A DNA stretch of 64,000 nucleotides from Pontederia crassipes (GCA_030549335.1 CM060198.1:43688353-43752352); one strand, 5' to 3'; counted from the first letter of the stretch, positions 1-13,112 are shown. The notes: generated from the sequence alone by a model not told the origin. Program-made: numbers and translations.

Positions 1-1385
1 ATACTCTTTTTAAATTTGGATACAAAAAAATTCTAAGAAAATCAGCATTTCTTAGAAAAATTTGAAAACTCTATGTCAACTAAATGGGACCATTCTGAGC
101 ACTCTCGAAAGGTTCAATTTTTTAGAACGCACATTTTTAGATTTCTTAGGTGGGGCAGAAGTTTTGAGGAATTTTTATAATTATGAAAAATAGGTATTTT
201 GAGAATCAAAGGAAACGGAAAACACGTGAAACATGAAATGTTTGCGCTGCCCAACCTTCTCGAGCCCTTTGAAACACTTATTTTTTCATAGCAATCTGAT
301 CTAGGACCGCGGAGAACCGACCGTTTCTATTTCGAAACTTTGCCTATTTTATTAAATTTCTTTCGACCTCCGATCACCACGATTCTTGTGCGGGTGGACA
401 GTTCGTGTCGATCTCTATGAGTCTATAATTTTCGTTTCAACTAATTCCCGTTGGGCTCACATCAAAGACAGTTAGAAGACTTTTTTTCTAGGTTCTTAAC
501 TCTGGCGTATGTCCTCCTAAAATCGCAAAAAAATTATTGAAAAATCTGTGTGGTACAAATTTTGTGATGATCCGACGGTCGGATCTTCGGCAATCACCAT
601 TTGAATTTCTTAAAAAATAAAGAAGAACTATTCCTCCGATTTTGAAATTTGGGAATTAGAGTATAATTTATGTATAGCATGGCATATTAACTTTTGTATA
701 CTATATAATAGAATAATATAGTATAGTATGGTGTATAATATATTATAATATAGTACAATATAGTAGAAAATAGTTTAGTTTAGTATAGTATAGTATAGTA
801 TAGTATAGTATAGTATAGTATAGTATAGTATAGTATAGTATAGTATAGTATAGTATAGTATAGTATAGTATAGTATAGTATAGTATAGTATAGTATAGTA
901 TTGTATAGTAGAGTGTAGTATAATATAGTACAATATGCAATATATAACATATATTGCCAAAAGAACTCAAACTAGCGTCTACTTAGCATCGGAATCCTCC
1001 AACGCTAATATAGCGTCGCATTTGTCGACGGCAATACAACGTAAGATGTCAGCGCTAATATCGCCCCTTGTTTTAGCGTCTACTTAGCGTTATCATTGTG
1101 GTGATACTAACTTAGCGTCGCAGGTTTGCAACGCCGATACGACGCTATCATCTGCCGTGCATTTTTTAGTTTTCGCGCGTGATAATAACACTGAAATAGC
1201 GTCACGATGGCGCCTCATTTAGCGTCGACATATTTTTGATGCTAAAGTGACGCTATTGAGAGGTCATTAGCATCTGTATTTGTCGACCCAACGACGACGC
1301 TATTGTGACGCTATTAGCATCAATGTAGCATCACGTGGTATGGAGACGCTAATTTGTGTCGCTATTCGACATTTTTCTTGTAGTG
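1..1385. mobile_element. CACTA (En/Spm-type) transposon, one end
   Basis: The right boundary reads ATTTTTCTTGTAGTG, the complement of the CACTACAAGAAAAAT terminus typical of plant CACTA elements. The 430 bases inside it (about 955-1385) are packed with short subterminal motifs, TAGCGTC/GACGCTA and GCGTCG, in both orientations, as expected for transposase-binding subterminal repeats. The other end lies outside the window, so its length and autonomy are unknown; no transposase reading frame is visible in bases 1-950. The three bases after the end are ATG, which would be half of the 3-bp target duplication. Confidence 0.8.
776..930. repeat. Pentanucleotide microsatellite (TATAG)n
   Basis: TATAG is repeated without error for about 120 bases (roughly 781-900) with degenerate copies on both sides. 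It lies inside the CACTA element. The Tyr/Thr/Leu/Ile-rich reading frames across it are artefacts of the repeat. Confidence 0.95.
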
Positions 1386-1850
1386 ATGATTATTACAACA
1401 TCACATGTCATATCATGTGATAGGTTATCTTGGCATCCATGATCTTGACATACTCTACTTGGAAAATCCTTCAATTTGGATCCGTGCAAGTAATGAACAA
1501 TAACGGATGATGTCTTAGGATCACGATGAAGTGTTGCACATGCTTATGGTTAAATAAGTTTTGTGATTCTAGTTGAACGTTGATTCTCATTGTATAATGA
1601 AGTTTGTAGGCTTTGATGTATCATGAAATATTAGAAGAAAGATGCTATATGGTTATTATAAAGTTTTAAGTAATTATGATTTTCTTTAAAATGCTAAAGT
1701 ATTTTGTTGTTAGATGATTAAGAAGTGTATGACGAACGGACTAACGACGCAAAATTCTCCTAATTTTCATTAACTTTTAGGGTGAATTTTGGCTCATTAC
1801 TTATATTTCGCTAATTTATATTGACATCCCAATGATGCCAAAAACAAACC
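1386..1850. mobile_element. LTR relic, 3' part, related to the adjacent solo LTR
   Basis: This segment resembles the final ~430 bases of the solo LTR at 1851-3845. Shared landmarks in the same order include a GATCCGT..AGGTAAT..ATG block, a TTGATTCTCATT..ATAATG block, and the terminal ATGACGAAYGGRCTAAC. It is degenerate and interrupted, with the CACTA end joined on its left and the solo LTR on its right. No coding capacity. Confidence 0.5.
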
Positions 1851-3845
1851 TGTAATATCTCAAAATTTTAAATCAGGGGCAATTTGGTCTTTTGGTTAAA
1901 ATCCTCATGATCTCCCCTGATTAAAGACTCTAAGTCCCCTTGTTAATCTCTTTTTTCCCTCATTGTGCACATGATGGCTAGGGCTTGAGGAGGAACTAAG
2001 AGAACAAGGAGGAAGAAGAGGAGGAAAGAGAAGAGTAAACAAGGATTGAAAGGTATGTAAAGTGTATCAAAACCCCTCTCTTCTCTTTCAATGTTTACAT
2101 GATTGGATTGGGAGATCTAGGAAGTTCTTGATAGGAATTGTGATTGAGGGGTTTCATATGCTTCTCTAAATCTGATTTAGGTTTTATGCCTAGAATTTTA
2201 TAAATCTAATGGCTAGGGTTTGTGTATCTATGATTATGTTCTTTATGTTGAAAGGGATGAACCCTAAATCATAGAAATTGCATGATTTTTCATTATTTTT
2301 TATGTTCTTATGATCCTCTCATGTTTGGATAACATGCATGTATCGTTCTTCATGATTTGTATTGTTAATCCAAGAGTTTTGGAGCAAAAACATGTAAAAA
2401 TCAGGTTGGACGACGAAATTCTGGGTCGTGGCATGGTCGTGATGACCCTCGAAACAGCCATAACCGAGCCATGGGACCCAGCAGAGAAAAAGGGCCGCTC
2501 ACGCCCACAGTCAATGTCATGATCGTGTAAATCTAGGCACGATCGTGACCTCCCTAGTCACGACTGTGAGCGAGAAGGAACGTGCTTCCATGCACGTGAC
2601 AGATGTTGTCATGGCTGTGATGTTGTAGAGCATGACCATGACCACCTTGGTCACGACCGTGAAAGATGGAGAATGGTTGACTCACAATTGTGCACATGGG
2701 GCACGGCCATGACTTGTGACATAAGGCATGGCCGTGACCAACGGTGGCGCCCAGGTCATGGTCACGGGCGTGACAACTATGTCACGAACGTGACCGACTG
2801 ATATTGACCTATTTCTTATTTTAAACGTTATTTTCAGAGTATTAATAATATGTAATGATTATTGTTGAATGTATATGAACCTAGATACACGTATTGCATT
2901 TTCTCACGTAACTAGGTTAAAATCTAAAGATCGAGTTATGTAATTGTTTGTTAATTGAAAAGGATAATAAACCCTCTATGGCCCTTTATCAATTTTTTCT
3001 CCGGAATGATCGTTATACACATCGGCAATGATGTGTCATTCTGATGTCACCTTCAGGCGAGAGTTTTCGGAATGATCGTTACACATCGGCAACGTGTGTA
3101 CATTTCGATGTCACCCTTGGACGAGAGAGGAGCATTGTCTCCAAAGCTTAGCTAGCTTATTGTGAGGGCAACGACATAAATTCCAACTATATGAAGATAT
3201 AACATTATAAGGGCCAATGATAGAATTGATGATTGATGCCCATGAAAGTGGAAGTCCGAAAGGATTATGAAGTAACCCTGAGAATCTTACCATGCTTTCA
3301 TATTATATGCATGATGATATATTATTGTTATTGATTGACATGTAGAATCATATATGAAGTACATGGCATGCATGCATATTTTCATTTTTATTATATGAAA
3401 ATGAATATGCAATCATGTAGTATCCTTTTATGATCATGGTATAGCATTGCATGACCTTTATATACTCAAATTGGAAATTTCGTAGATCCGTACAGGTAAT
3501 TAATGTATGGATGATGGCGGTTCAGCTCATGACAAGAAGATTGCACAGTGTCTAGGCTTAATTTATGTTACGATGTCATGAAGTATATTAGACTTTGGGT
3601 TTTAGATATATTTCTGAAGATTGAATATTAGTTATGGTTTTCATTCTATAATACTAGTTTAGATGTTTTGATTAAGTCTTCCGCTATATATGAAATATTA
3701 TTTCATTTTATTTTATTTATTTAAGTTTCCATTGCAATAGTAGAAAATCATATTTTTATTATTATTATGCGATGACGAATGGGCTAACACAACTGAATGC
3801 CTCGATTACCTTTGACATTTGGGGATGAAATTTCGAGGTGTTACA
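1851..3845 (+). mobile_element. Solo LTR, 1,995 bp, with AAACC target duplication
   Basis: The element begins TGTAATATCTC and ends GAGGTGTTACA, the TG...CA termini of an LTR. It is flanked by a perfect 5-bp direct repeat AAACC (1846-1850 and 3846-3850). No internal domain or second LTR is present, so it is a solo LTR left by LTR-LTR recombination. Its start resembles that of Ty3/Gypsy LTRs. A CG-containing dyad array lies in its middle (2400-2800). Confidence 0.85.
2400..2800. repeat. Array of CACGACCGTGA-like dyads inside an LTR
   Basis: Variants of GTCACGACCGTGA and GGTCGTGGC (for example near 2535, 2565, 2650, 2740 and 2780) recur in both orientations at irregular spacing. The motif is a near-palindrome around CG. 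It is confined to the central part of the solo LTR. Function unknown. Confidence 0.6.
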
Positions 3846-3915
3846 AAACCACCTCATCCTTTTCTTAAACAATTTTAAAGTTTCTTTTAATAATTAAAGT
3901 GATTAATTATTTAAA

Positions 3916-4002
3916 CCTCCCATGAACTATAGTGATTTTTCACGTCTGTCCATAATATATGATGGATGGACTAAAGTGAAAATCATGACATAGTTTAGGA
4001 GG
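3916..4002. mobile_element. Small hairpin MITE-like repeat
   Basis: An 87-bp segment has imperfect terminal inverted repeats: it opens CCTCCCATGAACTATAGTG and closes with the complement of CCTCCTAAACTATGTCATG. A further partial arm (GTGAAAAATCGTTATAGTTT) follows at about 4031-4051. The text of the arms (an ACTAT..GATTTTTC core) resembles that of the inverted arms at 13113 and 18510, but relatedness is not proven. Confidence 0.5.
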
Positions 4003-5879
4003 CGCTACGATAAGTTCATATATTAGGCAAATGTGAAAAATCGTTATAGTTTAAGGTAGTTGCGAAGCTAGGAAAATTTTGAGTGAGTAAATTTTTAAGA
4101 TAAAAATTAGTGTTCGAATGATAAAATAATTAATAAATTTATATATTATAGTTAAAATTTATTGATGGTATAAAAATATTATTTCTAAATTATAGCTATA
4201 ATTTATAATAAAATAAAATATATATTTAAAAGAAAAGTACTCTTACAATTAATTTTTATGAGGATTTATTTTTTGAAACCGACCAATAATAACATCATTG
4301 TTGATAGTACTAAATACATTAAATTAAAATTAGTTTAATTAATTTAATAATTAAACATAATATAAAACTAAATATGTTAATCAAGAGTAAACATGTTAAA
4401 TTTCTTTAATTAATATTTTTGTGTCCTCGTATATAAAAAAACACAATAAGCTAATAACATAAAAATTAATTATTCCAAAATAAATAAAATAATTGCATAA
4501 AATACACTTATTATGCATGGCACAATAATATGAAAAATAATAAAATTTAAATATCTTGCAGATAGAAATTAATTAGGATATTAAAAAATAATAAAATATA
4601 ATTATTATATGAGTATGATGATAATAAAATATAATTAAGAATATAAAAATAAATATTAATATTAATATTAATATAAAAATATTTTGTACTTGGATAATTG
4701 AAAGGAGAAATCTTTTTGTACAAACTACAACTCAAAAAAAAATTTGATAAAAATTCCATTGTCATTAGGAATTGCACCTACAACCTCCATAGCATATTCC
4801 AAAGATTGGATCACTGTGACAAATTTTCAAACCTGTTAGCCTTACGGAATTGGCATACTCTTAAGGTAGGGAATATGCCCCTTCCCGTCTCACCTTCGTC
4901 TCGAATCCTCAGGCTAGAGAACTCTAGTATTCCATGCTCATTCCTCATATATTTTCTGATTCTTACATGCTCTCAATTCTCCAAAATTTAACATAAAAAA
5001 TGTTTTTAAGAAAAAAATTATAGTAATTGATATTTATAAACGATATGTATGATGTGAAAGATGTGTCATTAAATTCATGTTGATAATAAATTATGAAAGA
5101 TGATGAATTTGAACATTAAAATTTTATTTATATGGAAATTATTTTTATCTTTCATTATATAAATTCTTTATACTATATAGTGAGTAAATTTGTTATGCCA
5201 TATAATTTTTTATCACTTAATTATAATTTTCTCTTCTATTTATATTTTATTTTATTGTGTAACTAATTTATTTATTAATTTTAAAAAAATGTAAAAATAA
5301 ACATAGATAAAATTATTATATCAATATAATAAACAAATATTTTTAAAATTAACAATGAGAGATAAACGTAAATTTAAATCAAATATAAATAGAGAGAGGG
5401 GATAATTTTAAAATTATGATGTTTGGAAGAGTTGACTTTCTCCCCCATAATTAATGTGAAGATATTATTCAAAATGAATTTAAACAAATTCATCCAGCCG
5501 TACTCCATTATACTCCTTCATTATTAATAAACAAGATTGTTAAGATTTCAGACTTATATTTGTTAAAATCTTATTAATATGATACTGTCAGGTTGTAAAT
5601 AATTAATATAATTATTTAAATGATGATGATGATGATGATCTTCAATATAATGATAATAATTAATTTAGATAAATATATTATTATATATTTTATTTAATTT
5701 TGTTTAAAAAAATAAAAGTATGGCTTACTTACTTGAGAGTTAGTGTGAAAAAAAAATTAAAATACTTATTATCTTTAAAAATATTTTTTTATTATTTTTT
5801 GTCCACTTGCTATCAGGACTAATAGGCCGTATAGCTTGGCCCATTTCTAGCCCGGCTTAAAAAAGTGACACAGACCGAT
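4003..5879. other. AT-rich spacer without recognised genes
   Basis: Very AT-rich sequence with short runs such as (GAT)n near 5621-5640. Short reading frames here have no recognisable similarity, and I see no RNA gene. A slightly more GC-balanced stretch at 4770-4930 could be a decayed insertion. Confidence 0.6.
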
Positions 5880-6043
5880 AAAATCGTATAACTTGTCCCA
5901 TTTTCAGCCCGACCAACAAAAGTGAATGAAGCCTAAGAGGGGCTGTATAACTTGGCCCATTGCTTACCCAACCAGCAAAGTATTCTTTCGTCACCTCGAC
6001 CGTTCTCCGACGCTTGCCCATCTCTCGCTCGACGCCTCTCCAG
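5880..6043 (+). other. Probable 5' untranslated exon of the YOS1-like gene
   Basis: Base composition changes here from AT-rich to mixed, with a pyrimidine-rich stretch ending CTCTCCAG|GTGAATG, a good splice donor at 6044. The next good acceptor is TGATGCAG at 6991-6997, immediately before GA-ATG of the coding exon. The implied intron is about 950 bases in the 5' leader. The transcription start is not determined. Confidence 0.45.
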
Positions 6044-6999
6044 GTGAATGCGCCCTCACACTCGTACTTCGATCGAATTTTATTCTAAGGTTTTCTTGTA
6101 TACAATTTTGGATTTTGGATTTGGAACGCTGAAGTTATGATCTTTTTCCCTGTTCCTTGGAAGATAGTGCACTAAAGATCATATTTTAATGCGTAGCTCT
6201 GCAGTTGCCTCTTCCGATTCTTGTGGCGTGCGTTGTAGGTGGCTGTGGATTATTAGTGCAATAGTCTGCGTTTGTTGTGGTCGTGGCGGTTCTTGTAATT
6301 ATTAGTGTTTGTAGATTTGATGCCGATTTCACTCGTTATCAGAAAATTGGGTTTCCTCTCGTTACTTCTTCTAGGGTTTAACAATATGTTCCATTATTAA
6401 TATTTTCGAATCACTGGTGACATGAGTTATCTTAACAGCCATCTCATAAAATGAACTAAAACAAGTGGAAACAAACCGATCGTTTCCAAATGGATCCACA
6501 AAAGGAAACTGGTTGGTATGCTGTCCTCGTAGATAACGGTCCTTGCATGTTTGCCAAACAACAAATTGACTATTTCCATGTCCATGTTGAGTAATTAACA
6601 GTTATTATAAATTCAGTCACGAACAAAAAATTGCACCTTTGGTTGATCTAATTATTACATAGCATTGTTGTTCTTGTTCTGCTCTTTTTTCCTTCAGTAA
6701 AAGAAATAAGACTCTAACTTTGAGCCTACAGTTCATAGTCCTAGTTCTTTCCTTGTTATCAATGTGATTTATGTTTCTCTACTTCTATTTTGTCCTTCCA
6801 CTTTCTTGTTTTCTTTTGTTCTGTGATTTTTTCAGTAGCTTCTTGGAAAATTAGAAAAGAAAAAGGATGTCAATATTCTGTCCAAGCAACTCCTTAAAGG
6901 GAAAGAAATAAAGTGTGTCTTGGCAATCAGTTGCTTTTATCCGATATATTCAGCTTTTTGGTGGGGTCATATTGAAAAAAATGATATAATGATGCAGGA

Positions 7000-7236
7000 A
7001 TGGGTTTGTGGACATTTCTGGAAGGATTCCTTCTTCTTATAAACGCATTAGCAATATTTAATGAGGATCGTTTTCTTGGTCCTAGAGGATGGAGTTTCTC
7101 TGATGTTTCTGGAAATAACCAGACCAAGTCTCTGAAGGGGCAACTCATAGGGCTTATATATGCCACCCAATACATGAGGGTACCTCTGATAGTCTTTAAT
7201 GTAATCACCATAGCTGTGAAGTTGGTCTCAGGTTGA
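7000..7236 (+). CDS. YOS1: YOS1/IER3IP1-like small membrane protein
   Basis: A 78-residue protein in a single coding exon. It opens MGLWTFLEGFLLLINALAIF, the conserved N-terminus of the Yos1 family (yeast Yos1, animal IER3IP1), and keeps the central LNEDRFL-type segment as NEDRFLGPRGW. Two hydrophobic helices are visible: residues about 3-20, and about 57-76 (RVPLIVFNVITIAVKLV). Length matches the family (about 75-85 residues). Known family members are ER/Golgi membrane proteins that act with the Yip1-Yif1 complex in COPII vesicle transport. The start follows a splice acceptor at 6997 by two bases. Downstream, GGCAG|GTAAAG at 7245 could be a donor for an intron in the 3' untranslated region with an acceptor at 8337. 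The gene is alone on its strand, flanked by AT-rich repeats. Confidence 0.92.
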   Translation: MGLWTFLEGFLLLINALAIFNEDRFLGPRGWSFSDVSGNNQTKSLKGQLIGLIYATQYMRVPLIVFNVITIAVKLVSG

Positions 7237-8640
7237 TTTGGCAGGTAAAGGTATTTGGTTTTTCAAACATACTTAGATGATTCAATATGCCATCTTGTAC
7301 ATATATTTGCAAAAAAAAAAAAACTTTTTGTACTTTCTTTGAGTTACTTTTTCCTGCTACTATTTACACAGTAGTCTTGCTAATTTCTTTTGTGAGTTGT
7401 ACAAATTAGTCTGACAATCAACAAAGAATACAAAGACATTGTTATCCTGTGGAGATGAAATGAAATAATGTCTTACAACCCTTTTGTATGATTTAAGATT
7501 TACTACATTCAGGATAATTGGTGCTCCAAAATGAACTTGGATGACCAATTGCTAAATGTTGATGCATTGGTCTTCAAAGTTATAATTTGAAAGAGAATAA
7601 GGTTTGAGTATCCTGATTATGCATCTTAAGCACAAGGTGACACGCAATTCATGTTAAACAGCAACATACCATTTTAAGATTATGATAGCCAAGACAAGAA
7701 CCTAGAAGTTTCAAATATTTAATTGAGAGAGATCAGTGATGAAATTTACACAAGAAATTGAGGCAGACGTGCTGTGAACAAGGCATTATTCAGATGAAGC
7801 AGCGGAACTTAAACTAATAGGAACAAATTTTCATAGAGTAAACAAACATCTGCTTTCTTCTGTTGGGCTTCTCCATCTGATTCTCAGAATTTTTCTAAAG
7901 GAGTATCAGAGTTTAGTTTTCTAAGATGTTGGATTATGGTGGAATAAGATTCTCTCTACTAGTGTTTTTTGGAATATCATTCAGTGACAACATGCTTCCA
8001 ATATCAAGCTGACAACTAAAAAACTAAAATATCAATTTTTCCCATGTATAAATGAGTGTCCTTTTTTGGATCAGACATAACTGTCTTCTTCTTGAACCAA
8101 AGTAATCATTGTTGACTATTTGCAGCCTTACAAGTCCTGATCTCAGCATATTGGTCTCATATTCCTGTGTCAAAAAATTATTGTCACACATTCACCATGT
8201 CATAGTTTAGACTTAGATTCTCTTTGCTCATACATGTATGCTATATGATTGTTATATGTCATTCTCTATTAACTGAAGTTATAAGTGAAACACAGCTCTC
8301 ATGTCTTGATCTTACACATATTTCTTCTCTCATGCAGGTTGTATCACGCCAACATATTTCTGCAGCCTTATACATTGAGCTGGTTTTATTTTTCCGTTCA
8401 ACATAGTGCCTGAACTTTTAATTGCCAGATGTATAGTCAAGTTTCAAAATATATGCGATGTGATCGTTTTCTCTGTGTCAAAATGACTCAATTCTAGAAA
8501 ATTGACTTGAGTTGTTGTTTCCAATTTTTTTCTGCTCCGTTTATGTGATAAGTGATCGTGTGCTTAGCTGACCTTAGTTCAGGTACAATGCGTCACCGGG
8601 TGTTTCTTTTACATTTATTCCTTTTTTTTAGACATTTTAC
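7237..8640 (+). other. 3' untranslated region/intron and downstream flank of YOS1-like gene
   Basis: Composition stays gene-like (mixed T-rich) to about 8640. A possible 3'UTR intron runs 7245-8337 (donor GTAAAG, acceptor CTCATGCAG). No other coding exon was found. Confidence 0.35.
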
Positions 8641-10360
8641 ATTCTTGTGCAACATTCAATGATTTTCTGAGTGATTGCGGGATGAATAGATATAATTGTA
8701 ATATATATTATATCTGTAAATATTTGTCTTATAAAAATATACTACAATTTTTCTGTAAATAATTAATAATGATATTATCTAAAATAATATCATATATTTA
8801 TAAGAAAAGAATATTGATTTTTAAAATCCTACGCAAAATAATAATTAAAGATGTATGATTAACATATGTGATATTTCAAATTTAAAAATAATTATGACTC
8901 TATATCCACTCAAATGGAGTTAAGCAGATTAGAATATGTGATTGTTAAATTAAAAAATGATTATGATTTGTCACACTAACTAAAAGTAATGAATATACTT
9001 AAGTTACTATAATTTTTCATTAAATAAATGTATGTGTGAAATAAAAAATAAATAATTAAAAATAGGAAAAAAAGAAAATACTCGAATAAAATCAACTCCA
9101 TTAACTTTTTTAAAATTATGAAAATTAAACTGTGAAACAATGGATATAGTATTTCCATAATGATTATATCTTTAAAAAGTTTGAATCTCAAATTTCTCAA
9201 AGCAATTATTCTTTTTCTTTTTTAATATTACATAATAGTTTTTCTATTCATTTAAAAAAGACATAATATAGGCAATTAATAAAAAAATCATGCCATTTAT
9301 TATAGTCAGAATTAAATTTAGCAAATATAGATAATTAATAGAAAAAATCGGGTCATTTATAAGAGTTAGAATTAATAAATTTTTTAATATGTTTCCTTTT
9401 GTGCAAATAGGTGGTTTAATAGAAAACAATCATGTCACTTATAACATGGGGAATTAACAAATGGTGTTGGCTGAATAATTATGTCTTCATTTTGTGCAAA
9501 TAACTTGTCTACAAAATTATTTCAAAATCATGATTAAAACTTATCATATATAACATTGTGTTATGCAACTAACAATAATTTCATCCATTTTCATTTTTAT
9601 CATGATTTAATGGGTGATAGCATTTAATTGCTGCTGGCTAAATAGGTTTCCTAAGAAATTATACCATTTTATAACATTGTTATTAAAAAAAATTGGACAC
9701 TCGAAAAAGAGATTATTATAAATATTATATATAGAGATTATTGTAAATATTATATATATATATATAATATATACAATTTGTTGTCATGAATCTTTGAAAC
9801 TATCTATTTTACATGAAAAAATAATAGATTTTAAAAAAATAGTCTAATGATGTCTTGTGATGAATCCTTGGAATTATTCCTTTTTTGCATGTAAAAAATG
9901 TTATTCACATAATGATTATGTTAAAACTTGTCATTTATAACACTGTGTTATGCAATTAATAGGTGACATTTATAACATTCTTACAATCTTGTCATTTTTC
10001 TAAAAAAATTAAGGTGTGAAAATTCTAAAACAATTATGAAAAAAGATAAATAGGAATGTTGAGCAAAGAAGTAATGTATATTATTTACAAAATTCTCACT
10101 GAATCCTCAGAATTATATATATATATATATATATATATTGTAAGTAGAAAATGCTATTCGCATAATGATTATGTTAAAATTTATCATTTATAACATTGTG
10201 TTATGCAATTAATACGTGTCATTTATAACATTCTGAAAACCTTGTCATTTTTCTTAAAAAAGTTGAGGTGTGAAAATTCTAAAAAAACCAAGAAAAAGAT
10301 AAATAGAAATGCTGAGTAAAGGAATAATGTAGATTTACAAAACTATCACTGAATCTTCAG

Positions 10361-10391
<31 letters not shown>

Positions 10392-10639
10392 ACTCAATCG
10401 CGCTTCGCGCAATTTTAATATATCCAAGAAATAAGTTCAAATATACAAATGCTTGATTGAGATCACATTAAGGACCTATTTCAATGACATGTTTCAAAGC
10501 TTTCAAGAAAATGACTGGAGCGAGCATATTAATAACCCAAGATAACATTCCCATGTTTTAAAGCATATTAGGAAATGAAGCAAGAAATGTTCTACCATAT
10601 GAAGAGTCATAAAAAAACATTCAGAACACATTCACCTTG
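8641..10639. other. AT-rich repeat region with a ~250-bp tandem duplication
   Basis: Two adjacent copies of about 250 bases (roughly 9893-10140 and 10142-10391) each run from a TAARTAGAAAATG-like start through CATTTATAACAYTGTGTTATGCAATTAAT to an (AT)n tract. A partial, more diverged version precedes them from about 9480. A short perfect hairpin CGCGCTTCGCG follows the second copy (about 10399). It may be a decayed DNA transposon; no coding region is seen. Confidence 0.5.
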
Positions 10640-11160
10640 GCCCATAGTCGTGTTGTAATCGATGTTTACACTGAATAATTAAGAGCTTTAGCAATTACTA
10701 GTGGACCAACTCCATTAGTATGCAAAGTATACACAACTTGTATAGATGCATCTGATATTTCTTTGTACAAGTGTAATTGCATTATGTTCGAAGGAGTAGC
10801 CAAAAGTTGAGTGTGCTCTTCAATAAACTGTCTTACATCCCACTTTTGATCTTTTCTTTACCCAACATAGAGATGAGCAAGATAATTGTCTCTGCCTTCT
10901 CTTCTTTGTTTCATTGTTCTTCCCCTATTATGTTTCAAATCCTCGTATCCTTCTTTAGGACAAACAAAATTTCTATTAGTGATTTTTTCTAACACTTTTG
11001 TTCTATAAGAATAAGATTTTCGAATAGAAAAATCCATCAATCTGACATATGTATTGTAAGACTTATATGCATCCTTATCTTCGTCAGCATGAAAGTCATG
11101 TCAACAATTTTATAACTTCATTGGATTTCACATGACCATCATCTTGAACTTCATTAGTAG
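10640..11160 (-). pseudogene. FAR1/FHY3-related sequence fragment
   Basis: On the minus strand the conserved landmarks of the FAR1 DNA-binding domain appear in order: DEDKDAYKSYNTYV then FSIRKSYSYR (about 11095-11005), RNFVCPKEGY (about 10960), a basic patch KQRREGRDNYL, then KWDVRQFIEEHTQLLATP (about 10850-10795) with the conserved EH, and a trailing SDAS segment near 10750. Known FAR1/FRS proteins are plant transcription factors derived from Mutator-like transposases. Reading frames shift between blocks and the expected downstream MULE transposase and SWIM domains are missing, so this is a relic. A possible first exon (CCATAGTG|GTGAGT on the minus strand, about 12270) lies upstream. Identification rests on pattern memory. 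Confidence 0.6.
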
Positions 11161-13112
11161 CATTCCCATTAATATTTCCATAATTCTTACAAAGATGATC
11201 TATTAATAAAATGTATATGACACTAACACTTTCAAGTTAAATAAGGAAATTACATATCCCTATCCTATTCAAACACACAATATTTGAGTTAAAAAATGAG
11301 CAAGACACCTTGATGCATGACATATTCAATATTTAAGAAACAAGAAAATAAATTAGCAAAGACAAGTGATAATTGATAGGCACACAATGATTGTGCTATA
11401 AAATTTGAAATGATAGATAAATTCAATGTAAGGGCAAAAAATAGAAGCTAATCAATCTCACAATGTAGCAATGGCCAGATTGACAACCACGACGAATTGA
11501 AGTGTTGCTGAGTAGGAGACCAAGGGATCACGAGTAGGAGACTTTCATTGAGGCACACGATGGAATCTATAAGGTCACAAAAAATGAATGAAAATCATAG
11601 TATTTATGGTCAGAAAAAATAAATGAAATCAGGCACAAAGAAGGTGAATCACAAAAAAACTGAAGGGCTTTGTAATTTATAAATAAATGAAAGCATACAT
11701 ACTTTTATATAGCATTGCGAAGGGCTTTGTAATTCATAATCATATAGCCATAGTAGAGGGAGGAACTACCCTCCACCAAAAAAAAATATTGAGAAGAAAA
11801 GCAAAGGGAACTACGTGTTATGTGTTAATAATTGTTAGTTAATGAAACAAGAATCATTTAAAAGCAGGATCCTCCTCAATTTTTGTACTTTGCATGTCAG
11901 GGTTTAAGTTTTAATACATAATAACTTTCATTAATGAAAAAAAAACAAATAATAATAAAAACTACAAAACTCAAGCACATATAAATAAGATTAGTTGTGA
12001 GTTGAGACTAATAAAGTTCAAAGTTGGAATCTAAATAAACATTAAAACAAAACCAAATTTATAATCAAGTTATCATCTAGGGCATTGTTTTAGCCAAACG
12101 AGCGCACAACAAGAGTGAATGAATGCAACATTAGAAACATAATAAACACAACTGAGTTGTCACAAAGCAGAGCGGAACAAATGCATCAGGCACAAAGCAC
12201 GAATGCATGAAAGCAGAGATTGAAATCACGAGAATAAAAAAAAGGAAGAAGATCGCAGTCAAGGGACTCACCACTATGGAGGATGGGAGACGTCGCAATC
12301 GTCACCTAGGGCATGGCCATGGGTGATTTAGAAAGTTGAACAAATGGGTGAAACAAATTTGGGCGTCGAACAATTTTACTTTTGGCGCAGCAATCTTGTC
12401 CGTTGATTTCATATGGATGGCCGCGATGACCCGAGTAGCCACATTTTCCCCTCAATCATGCACAATCAATGGATGTGAGTAAGGCGTTTCACAGCGCCAC
12501 ACGTAAAAGTGTTACACGCCCCATTATATATATAATATATAGTGCACTGTACAACTAGATACTTTGAATTTTTATATCAACATCATTTTGATTTGATAAC
12601 CGAAAATACAAGCATCATTACATCAAAATGATACTGATTCAAAGGTTCAGAATATGTGATTGCATAGTACGACCACAATCACAATTTGTTGATTGCACGC
12701 TTATTTAACTTACAAAATAATGTATTCTCCTCACCCATTCCCTCTTAAGTTTATCCTACCTTCTTAGATTTTCAACATGGCACATTTTAACCAAGTATGT
12801 TGTGTCCAAATGAATCATAGGAAAAACAAGGATCTTTCCCTCATTTGTTTGACTTGACTTATATTATTTTGTTTTTACAATGTTTTTTCGTTAAATAGGT
12901 CATCTCTAAAAATTCTCCGAGAATTGATGTTGGAAAGTTTGCTCTGAGATAATTTGAAATATGTTAATACAAGAAAGATTAATGAAATATGTGATATAAT
13001 CAAATAACAGAAGTAACATAGTGATTTAGATTGACAGAATAATAGTTCTCTAAATATTAATTTTATTGCAAACTTTCACTAAAAGATACAAGAGGACATT
13101 GTTCTAAAATAT
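11161..13112. other. Spacer; possible upstream region of the FAR1 relic
   Basis: AT-rich with a short GC-balanced segment at 12240-12480 that, on the minus strand, contains a donor-like CATAGTG|GTGAGTCC and could be a former first exon. Otherwise only short AT microsatellites (for example 12530) are visible. Confidence 0.35.

Noticed and set aside
743..970. Tyr/Thr/Leu/Ile-rich ORFs on the minus strand
   Set aside because: They are translations of the TATAG microsatellite.
5926..6132. 68-codon ORF upstream of the YOS1-like gene
   Set aside because: It crosses the predicted splice donor at 6044 and has no recognised features; better read as a 5' leader.
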